A stretch of DNA of 64,000 nt, taken from contig NZ_JACHMH010000001.1 of the NCBI RefSeq assembly GCF_014204915.1, positions 5,667,501 through 5,731,500 on the forward strand. Direction: 5' to 3'. A program made the position numbers and the translations under genes. The notes under the pieces are model-generated. The model ran no database searches, had not been told where the DNA came from, and saw only the letters and a list, made by a program, of their open reading frames with translations. This stretch comes from Crossiella cryophila (GTDB lineage Bacteria > Actinomycetota > Actinomycetes > Mycobacteriales > Pseudonocardiaceae). This document shows positions 25,669 through 32,860 of this stretch, one piece after another. The stretch's first letter is position 1. Every line of letters starts with the position of its first letter.

Positions 25669-26429
25669 GGTTCGGCGAACTCCACCGGCCCGGCGAACCG
25701 CGCCGCCGCCCGGGTCACCGCGTCGTCAGGGGAGACCGACCGGCCGAGATGGGTCAGCAGCAGCCGACGGGCACCGGCGGCCTGTGCGGTCTCTCCGGCG
25801 TCCTCCGGGGTGTGGTGCACCGGGGGCTCGTCGGCTGGGCGCTGGTCGCTCTCGGCCTCGCACAGCAGCAGGTCGCAGCCGCTGGCCAGTTCGGTCAGCG
25901 CGGGGCAGGCGGCGGTGTCGCCGGAGAAGACCAGGGAGGCTTCCGGGGACTCGACGCGGACGCCGAAGGCCGGGATGCCGTGGTCGACCGCGCGGCTGGT
26001 CAGGGTCAGCTCGCCGAGCTGGACCTGGTGGCCGTCGTGCAGTTCGTGGATGGCGAAGGCGGACTCCACCGGGCTGCGCTCGGGGCCGTTGGTGAGGAAG
26101 TTCGCCAGGCGGTCGGCCAGGCCGGGCGGGCAGTACAGCGGCAGCGGGTCGCGGTCGATGTCGGCGTAGCGCAGCGCGTAGTAGGCGGTGAGCAGGTCGG
26201 CGGTGTGGTCGGCGTGCGCGTGCGAGATCCAGATCGCGGTCAGCTCGGCCAGGCCGGTGTGGTGCTGCAGCGGGCCCAGGGTGCCGGTGCCGGCGTCCAT
26301 CCAGACGCGGGTGTCGCCGTTGGTCACCAGGTAGCCGGAGCAGGGGTTGTCCCGGGTGGGGTAGGGCGTGGCGTTGCCCAGGACGGTCAGGGTCAGTTCG
26401 TTCACCCGGACAGAGTAGTTCGTGACCAT
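25647..26429 (-). CDS. MBL-fold metal-dependent hydrolase (RNase Z-like branch)
   Basis: The protein has the metallo-beta-lactamase motif HAHADHT (about residue 70), further metal ligands in FSGDTAACP and LLLTHLGRSV, and a typical N-terminal LTLTVLGNATPYPTRDNPCSGYLV. This branch includes RNase Z-like and cyclic-nucleotide or phosphodiester hydrolases; the substrate is unknown. The start is uncertain: ATG at 26429 (260 residues) or the GTG at 26405 just before ELTLTVLG. Upstream extension to 26639 overlaps the divergent Rpf-like gene and is not protein-like. Its 3' end lies in the direct repeat next to the TnpB element, and the last residues (GSHITV) are duplicated on the far side. Confidence 0.82.
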   Translation of the reverse strand: MVTNYSVRVNELTLTVLGNATPYPTRDNPCSGYLVTNGDTRVWMDAGTGTLGPLQHHTGLAELTAIWISHAHADHTADLLTAYYALRYADIDRDPLPLYCPPGLADRLANFLTNGPERSPVESAFAIHELHDGHQVQLGELTLTSRAVDHGIPAFGVRVESPEASLVFSGDTAACPALTELASGCDLLLCEAESDQRPADEPPVHHTPEDAGETAQAAGARRLLLTHLGRSVSPDDAVTRAAARFAGPVEFAEPGSHITV

Positions 26430-26477
26430 CTCGGTACTCGTGCCGCGGTTGTGACCGGTGTGATCAAGTCCTACGGT

Positions 26478-26490
26478 GTCCACTATGGAC
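26478..26490. repeat. 13-bp palindrome GTCCACTATGGAC at a start codon
   Basis: A match to GTCCAYWRTGGAC that contains the ATG (26485) of the Rpf-like gene, about 50 bp from the divergent MBL gene start. A second copy lies 99 bp downstream in the same gene. Confidence 0.7.
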
Positions 26491-27111
26491 AGACCGGGTC
26501 CGCTCCGACTGGTTGCCGTGCTGCTCGCCGCGGGGGCGGGGCTGTTCGCCTTCGATGGCACCGCGGCCGCTGATCCGTCCACAGTGGACTGGCAACGGTT
26601 ACGGATGTGCGAGTCCACCGATCGGTACCACGTGGACACCGGCAGCGGCTACTACGGCGCCTACCAGTTCGACCTGCCCACCTGGCGCAGTGTCGGCGGC
26701 TCCGGCCTGCCGCACCAGGCCAGTCCGGCCGAGCAGGACTTCCGGGCGCTCTACCTGTACCGGATGCGGGGCTGGCAGCCCTGGGAGTGCGCGGGCAAGC
26801 TCGGCCTGCGCGATGACCGGGACGCGCGCAGCAAGCGGGTGCCCGACTACGGCGAGGCCAGTTACATCAGCGGCGCGAAGTCGCCGGTGTGGCCGGGCCG
26901 GGTGTTCGGGCCGGGGGACTGCCATCCGGCGCTGCGCACCTGGCAGCTGCGGATGAACGCCTATGGCTACGGCTTCACCGGCACCGGCTGCTACCAGGAC
27001 AAGACCAAGGCCGCGGTGCTGGACCTGCAACGCGCCAACGGCATCAAGGACTCCGGCCTGCTCGGCCCCAGAACCTGGTCCGCCGCCTGGACCGGCAAAC
27101 CCCCGAGATAA
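26485..27111 (+). CDS. Secreted Rpf-like transglycosylase with peptidoglycan-binding domain
   Basis: The 208-residue exported protein has a signal peptide (LRLVAVLLAAGAGLFAF, cleavage near TAAA-DPS). A resuscitation-promoting-factor/lysozyme-like domain follows (WQRLRMCESTDRYHVDTGSG; Glu of CES the likely acid; GAYQFDLPTWRSVGG). A C-terminal peptidoglycan-binding helical domain runs from about 140 (LRTWQLRMNAYGYGFTGTGC, LDLQRANGI). It probably cleaves peptidoglycan glycan strands during growth or germination. The start codon sits inside one palindrome and another lies at codons 32-35. An alternative GTG is nine bases upstream. The gene converges with GDPD across repeat array B. Confidence 0.85.
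   Translation: MDRPGPLRLVAVLLAAGAGLFAFDGTAAADPSTVDWQRLRMCESTDRYHVDTGSGYYGAYQFDLPTWRSVGGSGLPHQASPAEQDFRALYLYRMRGWQPWECAGKLGLRDDRDARSKRVPDYGEASYISGAKSPVWPGRVFGPGDCHPALRTWQLRMNAYGYGFTGTGCYQDKTKAAVLDLQRANGIKDSGLLGPRTWSAAWTGKPPR
26577..26589. repeat. 13-bp palindrome GTCCACAGTGGAC within the Rpf-like gene
   Basis: A match to GTCCAYWRTGGAC. It encodes S-T-V-D using the codon ACA, very rare in this GC-rich DNA, so the DNA sequence rather than the protein may be under selection. Confidence 0.7.
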
Positions 27112-27123
27112 CCCCACCCGCGA

Positions 27124-27234
27124 GTGTTGGCCGTTGTCGTACACCTTGTTGGCCGTTGTGGGCGGTCGGGCGTACCGGAACGGCCAACACCCCGTACGAG
27201 AACGGCCAAGACTCCGTACGAGAACGGCCAACAC
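27124..27234. repeat. 22-bp periodic opposed repeat array, copy B
   Basis: Two cores of the GTGTTGGCCG type (27124 exact; 27146 with one change) are 22 bp apart. They are followed by three cores of the CGGCCAACAC type at 27181, 27203 (one change) and 27225, again every 22 bp. Arms are arranged GTGTTGG first, the reverse of array A. The array fills the gap between two convergent genes, and no other terminator is seen there. Confidence 0.9.
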
Positions 27235-27253
27235 TCGGGTGGGGTGGGGTGGG

Positions 27254-28048
27254 TTAGTGGGGCCAGAGGGTGCGGGAGCGGAGGACTTCGCGGAGTAGGT
27301 CGGGGCGGTCGGTGACCAGGCCGTCGACGCCGACGTCGAGCAGGGCGGTCATCTCCTCGGTGGTGTCGATGGTCCACACGTGCACCTCGATGCCCAGCCG
27401 GTGCGCGGCGGCCACGAATCGGTGGTCGACCACCTTCAGCTTGCCCGCACTGGCCGGGACCTGCGCCAGCCTGCCCTTGACCAGCGACTTCACCGCCAGC
27501 GGCCGGAACCGGCCGCCCGCCCAGAGCACCCCGGCCGAACGCGGTCCGAGCGCGGTCATCAGCCGCGGGCCTGCCAGCCTGCGCAGCCTCGCCAGCCGCC
27601 GTTCGGAGAAGGAGGCCAGGCAGACCCGGTCCCAGGCGCCCAGTCGTTGCAGCAGGCGCAACACCGGGGCGACCGCGGAGTCGGACTTGACGTCGACGTT
27701 GAGGTAGGCCTCCGGCAGCTCCTCCAGCAGGTCCTCCAGCCGCGCGATCGGCTCGACGCCACCGACCTTGGCCTGTTTGACCGAGGCCCACAGCTGGTCG
27801 GCGACCGCGCCGACACCGTCGGTGGTGCGGTCCAGCAGGTCGTCGTGGTGCACCACGACCACGCCGTCGCTGGTCGCGTGCACGTCGGTCTCCAGGTAAC
27901 TGAACCCTTCTTTCACGGCCCGTCGGAAGCCGCTCAGCGAGTTCTCCATGCCGGCCAGCTCGTCCAGGTGCCAGCCCCGGTGGGCGAAGGCACGCGGGTA
28001 GGGGCCGTCCAGGTACGGGTGCGCGGGGAGCGGGAGGTGAGGCAGCAC
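27254..28048 (-). CDS. Glycerophosphodiester phosphodiesterase
   Basis: GDPD enzymes hydrolyse glycerophosphodiesters from lipid turnover to glycerol-3-phosphate and an alcohol. The family motifs are present: FAHRGW, ENSLSGFRRAV, the metal-binding ETDVHATSDG, and VVHHDDLLDRTTDG. The C-terminal half has VWTIDTTEEMTALLDVGVDGLVTDRPD, the usual barrel closing strands. No signal peptide is seen, so it should be cytoplasmic. The start is uncertain: GTG at 28048 gives 264 residues; an ATG at 28117, almost touching the ATG of the divergent gene, would add 23 polar residues. Neither has a clear ribosome site. Confidence 0.85.
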   Translation of the reverse strand: MLPHLPLPAHPYLDGPYPRAFAHRGWHLDELAGMENSLSGFRRAVKEGFSYLETDVHATSDGVVVVHHDDLLDRTTDGVGAVADQLWASVKQAKVGGVEPIARLEDLLEELPEAYLNVDVKSDSAVAPVLRLLQRLGAWDRVCLASFSERRLARLRRLAGPRLMTALGPRSAGVLWAGGRFRPLAVKSLVKGRLAQVPASAGKLKVVDHRFVAAAHRLGIEVHVWTIDTTEEMTALLDVGVDGLVTDRPDLLREVLRSRTLWPH

Positions 28049-28115
28049 CCTCTGAGTGTGCACCGGCGGCGTGGCGTGTGAGTGAGCAGGCCGGGTCCGA
28101 CTAGCGTCTTCACCC

Positions 28116-28472
28116 ATGGAGGTGGTCTCCGGGGTGCCGCTCACGCGTAGGCACGAAGTGCGGCATTGCGCGTGGTGCGGGCGTCCGTTACCCGGTTCCG
28201 GCCGCATCGGCCGACCCCGTCGCTACTGCGGTCAGGCCTGCCGGCAACGGGCCTACGAACGGCGCACCCAGGTGCAGCGCGGTGGACTGCCCGAGGACGC
28301 GGTGGTGCTCTCCGCGGCCGAACTCGCCGATCTCCAGGACCGGTTGTTCCAGCTACGCTGCGCGGCCGAGGACGTCATGACCGCGGCTGAGGACGGCGTG
28401 GAGCTTGCCGAGTTGCAACGAATGGCGGCGGGTCTGGTTGACTCTGCCCGAGGTCTGGAGCGGCTGCGATAG
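28116..28472 (+). CDS. Small zinc-ribbon protein
   Basis: The 118-residue protein has an N-terminal treble-clef-like zinc site (HCAWCGRPLPGSG, then RRYCGQACRQRAYERR) followed by a helical region (DLQDRLFQLRCAAEDVMTAA) that may form a coiled coil. Small proteins of this type are common in actinomycetes, and I know no established function. TAGCGT about 10 bases before the ATG is a plausible -10 box and suggests a leaderless transcript. It precedes the GGDEF-EAL gene by about 60 bp in the same direction. Confidence 0.75.
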   Translation: MEVVSGVPLTRRHEVRHCAWCGRPLPGSGRIGRPRRYCGQACRQRAYERRTQVQRGGLPEDAVVLSAAELADLQDRLFQLRCAAEDVMTAAEDGVELAELQRMAAGLVDSARGLERLR

Positions 28473-28534
28473 TCGGCAACGGATCTCAGAGCCCGACGGA
28501 GGGCTCTTGCCCGCGTGTGCACAGGGAGATGACG

Positions 28535-30607
28535 ATGGCGCCCGGCGGTAAGGAGGCGCAGGTGACGGACCAGGTCGGTGCGGAGGCGGTGCTGCGCACC
28601 GTCGACTTCGGCGTGGCGGTCACCGACCTCGGCGGCAGGCTGCGCTGGCTCAACCCGGCCTTCGCGAAACTGCTGCGGATCCCCGAGGAGCAGGCGGTGG
28701 GCCGATCGCTGCCCGCGCTGCTGCCCGGCGTGCCCGACGGCCCCTCCAAGGGTGAGCCGGTACTGGCCCCCAACTCCACCGGCGAGCCGCCGACCTGGCT
28801 GGAGATCACCTGCACCGCGCTGGAGTCCGGCCACGAGCTGCTCTACCGGGCCGCGGACATCACCCAGTGGCGCGACCGCGAACTACAGGCCGTGCACCAG
28901 GCCCAGGCACTGCACCGGGCCCAGGTGCTCGGGCAGATGGGCAACTGGGAGTGGTTCGTCAACGACGACCGGGTGCTCTGGTCGGAGGCGCTGCTGGAGA
29001 TGCTCGGCTACGAGCCGGGCGCGGCACTGACCTACGCCGGCTACCTGGCGCTGGTGCCGCCGGAGGACCGGCCGCTGGTGGACCGGGCCATCCAGCAGTC
29101 CCTGGACACCGGCGAGAAGTTCTCCTACACGCACCGGATCTGCCGTGCGGACAACGGTGATCAGCGGATCTTCGAGTGCTTCGGCGAGGTCATCTGCGAC
29201 GCCGCCGGCGCCCCGGAGCGGATGCTGGGCACCGCGCGCGATGTCACCCAGTCCCGGCAGCTGCACAGCGAACTGCTGCGGATGGCCGATGAGGACCCGT
29301 TGACCGGGCTGCCCAACCGGCGCGCGCTGACCAGGGAGCTGGAGCGGCAACTGGCCTCCGGCGCGGACGGCACGCTGCTGTTGCTGGACCTGGACAACTT
29401 CAAGGACGTGAACGACCTGCGCGGGCACGCCGTCGGCGACCGCGTGATGCGCACCCTCGGCGCGGCGCTGCGGGAGAAGCTGCGGCCCGGTCAGCTGCTC
29501 GGCCGGCTCGGCGGCGACGAGTTCGCCGTGGTGCTGCCCGGGATCGCGACCGAGGAGGCGGTGGAGATCGCCGAGCGGCTGGGCGCCGCGGTCGCCGCGC
29601 TGTCGGTGGTCGCCGGTGGCGCGGCCACCCGGATGACCGCCAGCACCGGCGTCGCCCGCTTCGACCGGGCCGGTGGCTGGGAAGCGGTGCTGGCCAACGC
29701 CGACCTGGCGCTGTACGCCTCCAAGGGCAACGGCCGCAACCGGGTCACCGTCTACGATCCGGCGCACTACGCCGACACCGCCAAGCGGGTCTCGGTGCTG
29801 GACCGGCTGCGCCGCGCGCTGGAACGTGGCGGGTTCGCCCTGCACGCCATGCCGATGGTGAACCTGCGGACCTCGCGCACGGTCGGCTACGAACTGCTGC
29901 TGCGGCTGGAGGACGGCCACTCGCCGACCCCTGGCCCCGCCGAGTTCCTGCCCGCGGCCGAGCGCAGCAACCTGGTGCACGACATCGACCGCTGGGTGCT
30001 CGGCGAGGCCATCGACCAGCTGGTGCAGAACCCGGACCCGATGCTGCGCTTCAACGTCAACGTCTCCGGGCGCACCCTGGAGGACGAGGACTTCGCCGCG
30101 TTCGTGCTGGACCGGCTGGCCAGCGCCGGGGTCGCCCCGGGCAGGCTGGGCCTGGAGATCACCGAGACGGCCGCGGTGACCAACCTGGACGCCGCCCGCC
30201 ACCTGGCCGAACAGCTGCGCGCCATCGGCTGCCGGATCACCCTGGACGACTTCGGCTCCGGCTTCGGGTCGTTCGTGCACCTCAAGCATTTGCCGATCAC
30301 CGGGCTGAAGATCGACGGCGAGTTCGTCCGCGGCATCGACACCGGCAGCAGGGACGGCGTGCTGGTCACCGGCATCATGGAGATCGCCCGCGGCCTCGGC
30401 CTGTCCGCGGTGGCCGAGTGGGTCGAGCGGCCCACGCAGGTCGAAGCGCTCACCCGGCTCGGCGTGCGGGTCGCGCAGGGCTTCCACCTGGGACGGCCGC
30501 GGCCGTTGCCGGTGGTGCTGGCCGAGCGCAAGGAACAGCAGAACGGCATCCGGCGCGCGTTGCCGATGCCGTCGGAGACCCCGGAACAGCCCGCGGTCCA
30601 GCCCTAG
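28535..30607 (+). CDS. Cyclic-di-GMP enzyme: PAS-PAS-GGDEF-EAL
   Basis: The 690-residue cytoplasmic protein has two PAS-like sensor domains (about 10-110 and 125-245; second with GNWEWFVNDDRVLWSEALLE and MLGTARDVTQ). A GGDEF domain follows (about 255-415; DPLTGLPNRRAL, LDLDNFKDVND, intact LGGDEF). An EAL domain comes last (about 425-675; YELLLRLEDG in place of EALLR, NVNVSGRTLED, ITLDDFGSGF, AVAEWVE). The cyclase signature is complete. The EAL signature reads ELL, also found in active enzymes, and the DDFGSG and second Glu are present, so phosphodiesterase activity is likely. GGGAG lies six bases before the ATG at 28535. No membrane segment. Confidence 0.9.
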   Translation: MAPGGKEAQVTDQVGAEAVLRTVDFGVAVTDLGGRLRWLNPAFAKLLRIPEEQAVGRSLPALLPGVPDGPSKGEPVLAPNSTGEPPTWLEITCTALESGHELLYRAADITQWRDRELQAVHQAQALHRAQVLGQMGNWEWFVNDDRVLWSEALLEMLGYEPGAALTYAGYLALVPPEDRPLVDRAIQQSLDTGEKFSYTHRICRADNGDQRIFECFGEVICDAAGAPERMLGTARDVTQSRQLHSELLRMADEDPLTGLPNRRALTRELERQLASGADGTLLLLDLDNFKDVNDLRGHAVGDRVMRTLGAALREKLRPGQLLGRLGGDEFAVVLPGIATEEAVEIAERLGAAVAALSVVAGGAATRMTASTGVARFDRAGGWEAVLANADLALYASKGNGRNRVTVYDPAHYADTAKRVSVLDRLRRALERGGFALHAMPMVNLRTSRTVGYELLLRLEDGHSPTPGPAEFLPAAERSNLVHDIDRWVLGEAIDQLVQNPDPMLRFNVNVSGRTLEDEDFAAFVLDRLASAGVAPGRLGLEITETAAVTNLDAARHLAEQLRAIGCRITLDDFGSGFGSFVHLKHLPITGLKIDGEFVRGIDTGSRDGVLVTGIMEIARGLGLSAVAEWVERPTQVEALTRLGVRVAQGFHLGRPRPLPVVLAERKEQQNGIRRALPMPSETPEQPAVQP

Positions 30608-30619
30608 AACGGCTTGTGA

Positions 30620-30666
30620 AACGGCGGTGTACCGGACGCCCCCTGCGTGTCCGGTACACCGCCGTT
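30620..30666. terminator. Bidirectional 18-bp hairpin terminator
   Basis: A perfect 18-bp stem (30620-30637 with 30649-30666) with an 11-base loop lies between the convergent stops of the GGDEF-EAL gene and the small secreted protein gene. It probably serves both. Confidence 0.9.
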
Positions 30667-30674
30667 GTGCTGCG

Positions 30675-31076
30675 TCAGGACGAGGTCATGAACCACTTGG
30701 TGCAGGTGTCCGGCGGGGTGTCGTCGTTGCACAGCTTGATGAACAGGTAGGCGCCGGCCGGCCTGAGCTGGTGGTAGCCGCTGTAGCCGGAGTTGGCCTG
30801 GGCGTTGCGGTAGCGCAGCTTGGGCGAGGGCTCGCAGGCGTCGTTCACCGTGCCGCAGGGCTCGCTGCGGTAGCCGACGTCGATGTAGAGGTGGTCGTTG
30901 TCCTTGCCGTCGGTGATGCGCACCAGATTCTTCGCGGCGTTGTAATAGAACTCGCCGTTGTACACCCCGTCGTGGACCAGCGAGCGGGAGATGTCGGCCT
31001 GGGCGACTCCCGGAATGAGAATCGCGAGAGCGCCGACGAAGAAGGCGGCGATTGCGGTACGCGCTGTCGTGCGCAT
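30675..31076 (-). CDS. Small secreted protein of unknown function
   Basis: The 133-residue protein has a clear signal peptide (MRTTARTAIAAFFVGALAIL, cleavage after VAQA), leaving about 100 residues rich in Tyr, Asn and Asp (VYNGEFYYNAAKNLVRITDG). Four cysteines (EPCGTVNDACE, KLCNDDTPPDTC) could form two disulphides. GGGGAG lies four bases before the ATG at 31076, which is why I reject the longer frame to 31133. I do not recognise a family. It resembles small extracellular inhibitors or binding proteins only in general character. It is divergent from the membrane HTH gene. Confidence 0.75.
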   Translation of the reverse strand: MRTTARTAIAAFFVGALAILIPGVAQADISRSLVHDGVYNGEFYYNAAKNLVRITDGKDNDHLYIDVGYRSEPCGTVNDACEPSPKLRYRNAQANSGYSGYHQLRPAGAYLFIKLCNDDTPPDTCTKWFMTSS

Positions 31077-31278
31077 TGATCTCCCCATGAAAAGTGCGGA
31101 GGTGGAATGTCGAACGAGGACGAACTGTGTCAACGGACTGACCGGTCGGCAAGGGGATTGGGGCAGGTGGTCGTCCCGGGATGCTGTCAGGCCGTTGAGC
31201 TGCTGTTTTTCGCGGTGTTCGGGATGTCTGGAGAGATGGGGTAGCCTCTCGTCGCCGGCTGGGGAGCGGGGAGGGACA

Positions 31279-32859
31279 GTGACGGGGGCAACACCTCGTG
31301 CTCAGGAGTTGGCGGCGCTGCTCGCGGAACTCAAGAAACGCAGCGGACTGAGTTACGCCGAACTGGGCAGGCGTATACATTCCAGTAGTTCGACCGTGCA
31401 TCGCTATTGCACTGGGGACTCGGTTCCGGCGACCTATCAGATCGTCGCGGCCATTGCCGGAGAATGCGGAGCGACCGATGCCGAGTTGAATTCGGCGTTG
31501 CGGGCCTGGCGGGTGGCCAGCGGTCTCGCGGAGGAACCGGAGCCGGTCCGGACCCCGCCCCGCCGACGGTGGTGGCGGTGGCCGGTGGGAGTGGCCGCGC
31601 TGACCGCGGTGGTGGTGCTGGTGGTGGTCTTCGCCGTGCCAGGGGAGGCACCCGCGCCCGCCGCGACGCCGCAGCGGATCGACGGGCCAGCCTGGGAGTT
31701 CGACCGCCCGGTGGCCCCCGAACTGTTCGGCGTGACGCTGTCCTCGGCCACCGGTGAGATGCCCGGGTTCCGGGTCGGCAGCCTGCGGTTCTGGGACAGC
31801 CGCACCCGCTGGGCCACCCTGCAACCCCGTCCAGGCGAGTACGACTGGAGCGTGCTGGACCGCCTGGTGGACAGCGCCCGCCGGGCCGGGTTGCCCGCGC
31901 TGATGGTCTTCGGCGGCACCCCGGAATGGGCCGCGCCGCAGGGGCCGAAGGCGCCCTACGACGACGGTTCCCGGGCCGCGCCGCCGGATGACCTGGCGCG
32001 CTGGGAGGAGTTCGTGCGTGCGGTCGGCCAGCGGTACCGCGGTCGGCTGGAGGCATACGAGTTGTGGGTGAGCGCCAACGACCACCGCTACTTCGCCGGG
32101 TCGGTGGAGACGCTGGTGGAGATGACCCGGCGGGCCAAGCGGATCCTCGACGAGGTGGACCCGGCCGCGGTGCTGGTCTGCCCGCCGATGGGCCGGTTGT
32201 GGGAGGAGGAGGGCCGCGCGGTGCTGCGCCGGTTCGCCCAGCTCGGCGGCTACGACCACTGCGATGTGGCCGGGGTCAAACTGCATCAGCGGCACGCCTC
32301 GGATCCGCCGGAGACCATGCTCGCCCTGGTCCGCCAGACCTGGTCGGCGCTGCACGAGGCCGGGGTGCACCCGAGGGTGTGGAACACCAGCACGACGTAT
32401 GAACTGCCCTCCCAGGGCGCGCTGGACGAGCGGCGCGCGAGTGACTACGCGATGCGCTTCTACCTGGCCGGGATCTACGGCACCAGCCTGAGCCTGGAAC
32501 GGATGTACTTCTACAACTGGGGCAGCACCAACCTGCCGATCGTGTTGCAGCCCAAGGGCGGCCGCCCGACCAAGGCCGCGCTGGCGGTGGAGGAGCTGCA
32601 ACGCTGGCTGCACCGGACCCGCACCCGGTCGTGTGGTCATGGGGCGGAGGCCGGGTTGCCGGAGACGGTGTGGCAGTGCGTGCTCGCGGCCGAGGACGGG
32701 CGGGTGCTGACGGTGCGGTGGACGCACACCGGGACGGCCTCGACCACGGCACCGGCCGGGACTGAGCTGGTTCGGCTGGCTGACGGGTCGAGCCGGGCGG
32801 CGCGGGCGGGGGACGCGGTGGCGGTGTCGGAGACGCCGGTGCTGGTGGAGGGGCGGTAG
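31279..32859 (+). CDS. Transmembrane HTH protein with extracellular pseudo-glycosidase domain
   Basis: The 526-residue protein has an XRE-like helix-turn-helix (about 5-75; LAELKKRSGLSYAELGRRIH, SSSTVHRYCTG). One membrane helix follows (about 101-121; WPVGVAALTAVVVLVVVFAV), then a TIM-barrel domain like GH39/clan A glycosidases (about 145-500; TRWATLQPRPGEYDWSVLDR, GLPALMVFGGTPEWAA, EAYELW). Active relatives have NEA or NEP after ELW; here it is VSAN, so the catalytic acid Glu is missing (about residue 262). This points to a sugar- or wall-binding sensor that signals to DNA through the membrane, although binding of DNA by the N-terminus is inferred. GGGAGG precedes the GTG start. Confidence 0.8.
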   Translation: MTGATPRAQELAALLAELKKRSGLSYAELGRRIHSSSSTVHRYCTGDSVPATYQIVAAIAGECGATDAELNSALRAWRVASGLAEEPEPVRTPPRRRWWRWPVGVAALTAVVVLVVVFAVPGEAPAPAATPQRIDGPAWEFDRPVAPELFGVTLSSATGEMPGFRVGSLRFWDSRTRWATLQPRPGEYDWSVLDRLVDSARRAGLPALMVFGGTPEWAAPQGPKAPYDDGSRAAPPDDLARWEEFVRAVGQRYRGRLEAYELWVSANDHRYFAGSVETLVEMTRRAKRILDEVDPAAVLVCPPMGRLWEEEGRAVLRRFAQLGGYDHCDVAGVKLHQRHASDPPETMLALVRQTWSALHEAGVHPRVWNTSTTYELPSQGALDERRASDYAMRFYLAGIYGTSLSLERMYFYNWGSTNLPIVLQPKGGRPTKAALAVEELQRWLHRTRTRSCGHGAEAGLPETVWQCVLAAEDGRVLTVRWTHTGTASTTAPAGTELVRLADGSSRAARAGDAVAVSETPVLVEGR

Positions 32860-32860
32860 G

